From: Flavobacteriales bacterium
GTDB taxonomy: Bacteria; Bacteroidota; Bacteroidia; Flavobacteriales_D; Crocinitomicaceae
Assembly: GCA_003331365.1 (NCBI GenBank)
Contig: QOQC01000009.1
Coordinates: 1 to 37,913 of the forward strand
Length of the DNA stretch: 37,913 nucleotides
Direction: 5' to 3'
A program made the position numbers and the translations under genes. The notes under the pieces were generated by a model. That model searched no databases and was not told where the DNA came from. It saw nothing but the letters and a program-made list of their open reading frames with translations. This document shows positions 33,765 through 37,913 of this stretch, piece after piece. Within the stretch, counting starts at the first letter, position 1; the number at the start of each line of letters is the position of its first letter.

Positions 33765-34241
33765 TTAGGAAACTGCATTATTTAACAATACAACCATAGA
33801 TAATGTGACAATAAATAATTGGGATGCGGTTTCATCATCAAGGCTACTGCCATCATCATCCTCTGTAGAAACCTCAATTGCCAAAAACTTAGATAAGTTT
33901 GGTTGGTCTACGAATGATTCAATTACCTCTTCATCTTCATTTTCGAAATAGGAGTCAAGCATATCAAAATAAGGTTCTTGATGCGCTTCAATTTGATTTT
34001 CAGATATTTCTTTTGCATGAAGCCCCTCTTGATGAAAGCATTCGTTAATTAAACAAAAATAATAAACTAGAAGTCCCTCAAGTTTTTCGTTTTGGTATTC
34101 ACTTGGCGCAGTCATCAAGTAGGCGAGTAGGGTTTGTTGGCTAAGTGCGTATTTTTCAAACACTTTTTCTAATTGATTGTCATCTAGATTATCAATTACG
34201 CCTATGGCTTTATCTATAGATTCTTGTGAAATATGTTTCAT
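33765..34241 (-). CDS. Acidic cytosolic protein of unknown function
   Basis: A 158-residue protein rich in Asp and Glu and mostly helical by composition. It starts MKHISQESIDKAIG and has an acidic patch around residues 100-135 (YFENEDEEVIES and STEDDDGSSLDDE). The C-terminal 20 residues are hydrophobic (LFIVTLSMVVLL) and could be a buried helix or a tail anchor. No signal peptide. I do not recognise the family. A perfect -7 element ends four bases before the ATG, so it has its own promoter; it is divergent from the rhodanese gene and lies just upstream of the SRP RNA. Confidence 0.75.
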   Translation of the reverse strand: MKHISQESIDKAIGVIDNLDDNQLEKVFEKYALSQQTLLAYLMTAPSEYQNEKLEGLLVYYFCLINECFHQEGLHAKEISENQIEAHQEPYFDMLDSYFENEDEEVIESFVDQPNLSKFLAIEVSTEDDDGSSLDDETASQLFIVTLSMVVLLNNAVS

Positions 34242-34245
34242 ATTG

Positions 34246-34253
34246 CAAAAATA
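34246..34253 (-). promoter_or_regulatory. -7 promoter element of the acidic protein gene
   Basis: TATTTTTG on the minus strand matches TAnnTTTG exactly and ends four bases before the ATG at 34241, predicting a leaderless mRNA. Confidence 0.5.
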
Positions 34254-34272
34254 ATCAAGATTTGGGTTTGGC

Positions 34273-34303
34273 TTTCTCTATTTGTATTTTGTTGATATTT
34301 TTG
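34273..34303 (+). promoter_or_regulatory. Promoter of the rhodanese gene (TTTC, 19 bases, TATTTTTG)
   Basis: TATTTTTG (34296-34303) matches TAnnTTTG exactly, and TTTC (34273-34276) lies exactly 19 bases upstream, the same layout as the hpt promoter. The ATG at 34310 follows after six bases. Confidence 0.6.
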
Positions 34304-34309
34304 TTCTCT

Positions 34310-34555
34310 ATGAAAATGATAATTGACGTTAGAACGAGAGAAGAATTCGCCTCTGGACATATTGATGGGTCTAAAAATATTCCGATTCAAGAAATTCTTG
34401 ATCATGTGGATGAAATTAAAGCGATACAAGAGCCTATAATTTTTTGCTGTGCATCAGGACAAAGGAGTGGTATGGCCACACAATATTTTAAGGAACAAGG
34501 AGTTGACTGTTCAAATGGAGGAGGTTGGAGAGAACTTCAATCTACCAATTTATAA
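34310..34555 (+). CDS. Single-domain rhodanese-like protein
   Basis: An 81-residue protein: MIIDVRTREEFASGHIDGSKNIP (family N-terminus, DVRTREEFxxGHI) and the active-site loop FCCASGQRSG with two adjacent Cys (the second aligns with the catalytic position of CxxGxRS). It should carry sulfur as a persulfide in the cytosol or act in sulfur relay. I chose ATG at 34310, since the promoter ends at 34303; a longer frame would begin 28 codons upstream inside the intergenic region. Its last 19 bases overlap the end of the convergent GT-C gene. Confidence 0.85.
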   Translation: MKMIIDVRTREEFASGHIDGSKNIPIQEILDHVDEIKAIQEPIIFCCASGQRSGMATQYFKEQGVDCSNGGGWRELQSTNL

Positions 34556-35943
34556 ATTCGATAATTCTTATTGTTGCAGATTTCCTGATAATTAAGGGAA
34601 TAATGGTATGTATGCTTATTAATTATTAAATATCTGCATCCCTTTTCTTTTATGGAGTTTATTTTTGTCTTATTTGTTAGTTCATGATTTTGAAGGACAA
34701 ATCCTTTACGATGACTCAAATATAATTCCTGTGGATTACCATTACCATTCACAGCTACAAGTTCATCGTTTCCTATATGTTTTGATACCAGCTGTTCAAG
34801 AGTGAGCTTATATTCTTCCGATTTCTTTACGAATAAATCGTGTTGCTGATTTGCCAATGATTCTATAAGGAAAAGAGATATTAGTGATAAGGCGATGTAT
34901 TTGTTTTTTATGCTTGCTACATAATGTCCAATGCTTATGGCAAAAACTGGGACAATAGGAATGATGTAATAACTATGAATGTAAAATATCGACCCTGACT
35001 TGGCCATATAAAAACCAAATAATACCAGTGACAACATAAGAAAGAATAAAATCTTGTATTGCTTTCGAATAACGAAAATTACTAATGAATAAATCAGTAA
35101 AATGAAAGCAAAGTAGCTCTGAAAACTACTAAAGTAAAAACGCTTAAATGTTTCACCAATATCTCCTGTGAGAGCTTTTGCACCCGAAATTATATCAGAG
35201 CCAGAATTGTACCAGCTTCCATAAACATCAGCAAGATAATAGTTCCATGAAAAATACCATAAATAACAAACAAATAGGGCTATAACTGTTGCCGCATAGA
35301 CAATAATTTTATTTTTTTTTGATTGTATGTTATGCGTCAGAAAAGGAATTGCCACGATGCATATGACAGCCGATATTTTTGTCAAAAAAGCAAGTAAGAT
35401 AAAAATGAGGAATAGAGCAAAATTCTTAACCGAAATATTTTTCAAATATTGCGAGCAATAATAAAGGCCTATAAAACCAATAGACATGCTAAAGGTATCT
35501 GGCATTATTTTTCTAGAATAAATGAACCAAATTGACCCCAAAAGAAATATGGTAGAAAAATAGGCGGTTTTACTATTTAATTTTTCGTTGACTAGCCTGT
35601 AGAAATAGTATATTCCAATACTTGAAATAATAAGATTTATGATTCTACCATACCAATGCTGGTAGTCAAACACCAAGGATACTAGGTAATGCAGATAGTT
35701 TAAAACAGGAAATTCCATCCCGATAATTCCCGTTAATCCATTTGTTTCATCTACTCTTGGAAACCAAAATGTTGGATCAATTTCTAGATAGTTTCGAGCA
35801 ACCATAAGGCCCGTAACCTGTCTCCAATTATGTGCAATTTCCAGAGGTGGATTTGTGATTCCAATTAAACGAACCAAAAAGAATAGGCCAATGACATATT
35901 CAATTTTCAGATAGTCATTTTTGTTTTTGAAATTTATCTTCAC
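34537..35943 (-). CDS. GT-C family membrane glycosyltransferase (GT39/ArnT-like)
   Basis: A 468-residue protein with about 10-12 transmembrane helices and a C-terminal soluble part of about 90 residues. The first periplasmic loop has NPPLEIAHNWRQ and an acidic residue cluster (PRVDE), the region where lipid-phosphate-sugar-dependent GT-C enzymes place their catalytic acid. It likely transfers a sugar from a polyprenyl-phosphate donor to a surface glycan, lipid or protein; the acceptor is unknown. The start is GTG at 35943, 14 bases after the peptidase stop; no suitable ATG is nearby. It ends overlapping the rhodanese gene on the opposite strand. Confidence 0.78.
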   Translation of the reverse strand: MKINFKNKNDYLKIEYVIGLFFLVRLIGITNPPLEIAHNWRQVTGLMVARNYLEIDPTFWFPRVDETNGLTGIIGMEFPVLNYLHYLVSLVFDYQHWYGRIINLIISSIGIYYFYRLVNEKLNSKTAYFSTIFLLGSIWFIYSRKIMPDTFSMSIGFIGLYYCSQYLKNISVKNFALFLIFILLAFLTKISAVICIVAIPFLTHNIQSKKNKIIVYAATVIALFVCYLWYFSWNYYLADVYGSWYNSGSDIISGAKALTGDIGETFKRFYFSSFQSYFAFILLIYSLVIFVIRKQYKILFFLMLSLVLFGFYMAKSGSIFYIHSYYIIPIVPVFAISIGHYVASIKNKYIALSLISLFLIESLANQQHDLFVKKSEEYKLTLEQLVSKHIGNDELVAVNGNGNPQELYLSHRKGFVLQNHELTNKTKINSIKEKGCRYLIINKHTYHYSLNYQEICNNKNYRIYKLVD

Positions 35944-35957
35944 TCTGAATGGTGGAA

Positions 35958-37913
35958 TTATTGATTGTGTTCAATAATATAGTTCAAGATTTTTGTCATC
36001 AAATGCACCCGATCTTTTCCATAAACATTGTGTTTATGCATAGGGTAGGGGAAGAAATCCATTTGAATTCCAAGCTCAATGAATTTTTGTACCAATGCAA
36101 GGTTATGCTGCATCACCACCACGTCATCTACAGTGCCGTGTATTAGTAATAGGTCTCCTTTAAGATTTTCTGCATGCGTAAACAATGATGCTTGTTTGTA
36201 ACCTCTTGGGTTTTCCTCAGGTTGATCCATATACCGTTCTCCATACATGACCTCATAGTATTTCCAGTCCGTTACAGGACCTCCAGCTACACCTACATTA
36301 AATTCATTCGGTTTTCTAAGCATCAGGGAAGTGGTCATAAATCCTCCGTACGACCACCCATGTACGGCAAGTCGGTTCGGATCCACATATTTTTGATTTT
36401 TAAGGAAACTCACACCTTTCATTTGATCCTCAATTTCGAGTGTGCCAAGATTGCGATGAATCTGAGATTCAAAAGAAAAACCTCTATTTGCTGAACCTCT
36501 ATTATCCAAAGTAAAAACAATGTATCCTTGGTTAGCCATCCAATGCATCCATAAACTTGCCCCGTACATCCATGTATTGGTAACCAATTGAGCATGAGGT
36601 CCACCATATACATAGATCATAACCGGATATTGCTTTGTGCTATCAAAATCGTATGGTTTAATTAATCGGTAATATAAATCACTACTGTCAGAGGCCAATA
36701 ATTTTCCTATTTCGGTTTTACCAATTTTATAATCTTTTAGTTTATCAATTGAATTGTTTATGGTTTTGATAGGGGTTCTTTTTGAATTGTAAATAACAGA
36801 TTTGTTGGGTGTATTACCGTTGCTGTAGGTATCACAATAATATTTCCCGTTTTCGGATATTTTGACTCGATGGGTTCCATCAATAGTAGTTAAAAGTGTT
36901 GATTTTTTCTTTTTTACGTTAAAAACATAAACCATCGTATTCATTGGGTTTTCACCTGTTGCCGAATAGTATAAATGCTTTTTATCACTACTCATTCCAA
37001 GAATTTCTTTAACAACAAACTCATGATTAGTCACTTGATATTTAAGCTTTCCATTAAAATCATAATAGTAGAGGTTCATATAACCATCTTTTTCCGACAT
37101 CCATACAAAATCGTTTTCTTTTTCGCATGGGAAATAGGCCGGAGTTTCTGGTTCAACCCACCGCTCATTTGTTTCCTCTAGGAGCGTTTTGATAAAGTTT
37201 CCATCTTCCGTGCTGTATACATTTAACCACATGTGGTTTTGAGCTCGATTAACCTCGGCAATTAAAACATATTGTTCATCTGGCGTAAATGCAAGGTTGG
37301 TAAGGTAGTCGTCTTCGTTGCCTTTGGGTTTGATGAAAACTGTCTTTCCAGTATTGGTATTAAAAATGCCTATTAGCGGATTTTCAGAAAGTTGTCCCGC
37401 CATGGGATACTTTATATTAATTAAAGAACCGGGTGTTTCCGAATTGTTTAATAAAGGATAATTATGAACATTTGTTTCGTCTTTTTGATAAAAAGCTAGG
37501 TAGCTTCCGTTTTTTGACCAAAATAATCCATTGGTAATACCAAATTCACTTCGGGCTATAGACTGTCCTGAGACAATATTGGGGTCTGAATTATTGGTAA
37601 CAGCTCTTGGATTTGAGTTATCCCGTATCCATATATTGTTGTCAACACAGAATGCCAGTTTTCCACTTTTCGCCTCAAATAAAGGATTGCTTTCTCCTTC
37701 ATCAGTCCAAAAGCTTTCTCCTTTTTTTGTTTCTAGATTGATTTTGATAAATGAATAACCATCTTCGAGAAGTATTTCATTTTTATTTATCCAGCTCACT
37801 GAGTAGAAAATGTCGTATGAGGTGTTCATGATTTCATTAACTTCCTCAATATCTAATATAGTTGTTACTTTGTCAGTTGTAGGATTAGATTTAACCAGCT
37901 TAGTTCTTCCTTC
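35958..37913 (-). CDS. Dipeptidyl-peptidase-IV-type S9 peptidase (5' end outside window)
   Basis: The frame is open to the window edge, so the 651 residues seen lack the N-terminus; the ATG at 37829 is internal. The first two-thirds are a DPP IV beta-propeller (blades such as GLFWSKNGSYLAFYQKDE). The catalytic alpha/beta hydrolase domain has the nucleophile Ser in HGWSYGGFM (codon 36351-36353), Asp in HGTVDDVV and His in the HKHNVYG segment. The DPP IV family removes X-Pro dipeptides from the N-terminus of peptides, normally in the periplasm. Full-length relatives have about 710-740 residues, so about 60-90 are missing. The GT-C gene follows after 14 bases. Confidence 0.92.
   Translation of the reverse strand, partial: EGRTKLVKSNPTTDKVTTILDIEEVNEIMNTSYDIFYSVSWINKNEILLEDGYSFIKINLETKKGESFWTDEGESNPLFEAKSGKLAFCVDNNIWIRDNSNPRAVTNNSDPNIVSGQSIARSEFGITNGLFWSKNGSYLAFYQKDETNVHNYPLLNNSETPGSLINIKYPMAGQLSENPLIGIFNTNTGKTVFIKPKGNEDDYLTNLAFTPDEQYVLIAEVNRAQNHMWLNVYSTEDGNFIKTLLEETNERWVEPETPAYFPCEKENDFVWMSEKDGYMNLYYYDFNGKLKYQVTNHEFVVKEILGMSSDKKHLYYSATGENPMNTMVYVFNVKKKKSTLLTTIDGTHRVKISENGKYYCDTYSNGNTPNKSVIYNSKRTPIKTINNSIDKLKDYKIGKTEIGKLLASDSSDLYYRLIKPYDFDSTKQYPVMIYVYGGPHAQLVTNTWMYGASLWMHWMANQGYIVFTLDNRGSANRGFSFESQIHRNLGTLEIEDQMKGVSFLKNQKYVDPNRLAVHGWSYGGFMTTSLMLRKPNEFNVGVAGGPVTDWKYYEVMYGERYMDQPEENPRGYKQASLFTHAENLKGDLLLIHGTVDDVVVMQHNLALVQKFIELGIQMDFFPYPMHKHNVYGKDRVHLMTKILNYIIEHNQ

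Noticed and set aside
33491-33799. Plus-strand open frame of 102 codons
   Set aside because: It runs antisense through the SRP RNA and the lipoprotein gene, has no recognisable domain, and the SRP RNA explains the sequence.
34226-34309. Longer N-terminus with a hydrophobic helix for the rhodanese
   Set aside because: A perfect promoter lies at 34273-34303, inside that extension, and the domain begins at the ATG at 34310.
37827-37829. ATG as start of the S9 peptidase
   Set aside because: The frame stays open for 28 more codons to the window edge and the protein lacks a signal peptide there; the gene is simply truncated by the window.

Overview
The window is a dense, AT-rich chromosomal segment from a member of the Bacteroidota, most likely Flavobacteriales. 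Four proteins carry type IX secretion (T9SS) sorting domains. There is a PorP/SprF-type barrel beside a very large gliding-motility C-terminal-domain protein. Several genes have the Bacteroidota -7 promoter element TAnnTTTG just upstream of their start, and Shine-Dalgarno sequences are scarce. No transposase, integrase, CRISPR array or tRNA was seen. No gene-free stretch exceeds about 180 bases, so this is ordinary core chromosome with some unusual islands.

Layout, left to right. (1) 1-2343: the 5' end of a POT-type peptide transporter on the minus strand, then a secreted Omp28/thioredoxin-like T9SS protein ending at a clean terminator. (2) 2383-7434: purK, divergent from a plus-strand run hpt, adk, obgE, PAP2 phosphatase, crcB and a SIMPL protein. 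(3) 7443-13063, minus: an ACMSD-type amidohydrolase, a long acyl-CoA dehydrogenase, a GNAT acetyltransferase and a secreted subtilisin. (4) 13182-14890, plus: an SpmA/SpmB fusion transporter and a protein built of exact 25-residue repeats. (5) 15030-21351, minus: a retropepsin-like protease, a PorP/SprF-OmpA fusion and its 1245-residue type B T9SS partner. (6) 21440-25790, minus: pyruvate dehydrogenase E2 and E1-alpha, lgt and trhO. (7) 25866-33720, minus: a secreted beta-propeller protein, dapD, a UMF1-family MFS transporter, a LYS1-like saccharopine dehydrogenase, a KdsC-like phosphatase, a DAHP/KDO8P-synthase-family enzyme, a ribulose-phosphate-epimerase/CBS fusion, a small lipoprotein and the small SRP RNA. 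(8) 33765-37913: an acidic protein of unknown function, a single-domain rhodanese, a GT-C membrane glycosyltransferase and a dipeptidyl-peptidase-IV-type S9 peptidase that runs off the window.

The most unusual part is 30499-33174. Three tightly packed or overlapping genes mirror the three steps of Kdo synthesis (KdsD, KdsA, KdsC), but each is a variant. The sugar-phosphate isomerase position is filled by an epimerase-type TIM barrel carrying a KdsD-like CBS pair. The aldolase position is filled by a type I-beta DAHP-synthase relative with an altered substrate loop. The KdsC-like phosphatase has an extra helix-turn-helix-like N-terminus and lacks the usual TGR loop. I infer a dedicated route to a 3-deoxy-ulosonic acid of unknown identity; the product cannot be read from the sequence.

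Other items worth attention are a perfect 12-bp-arm palindrome over the pdh promoter, a set of promoters placed so close to start codons that the mRNAs should be leaderless, and the 25-residue repeat protein. Starts were moved from the longest open frame to an internal ATG for PAP2, crcB, E1-alpha, the KdsC-like protein, the epimerase-CBS fusion and the rhodanese. lgt, the UMF1 transporter and the GT-C enzyme appear to start with GTG, and the GNAT enzyme with TTG.
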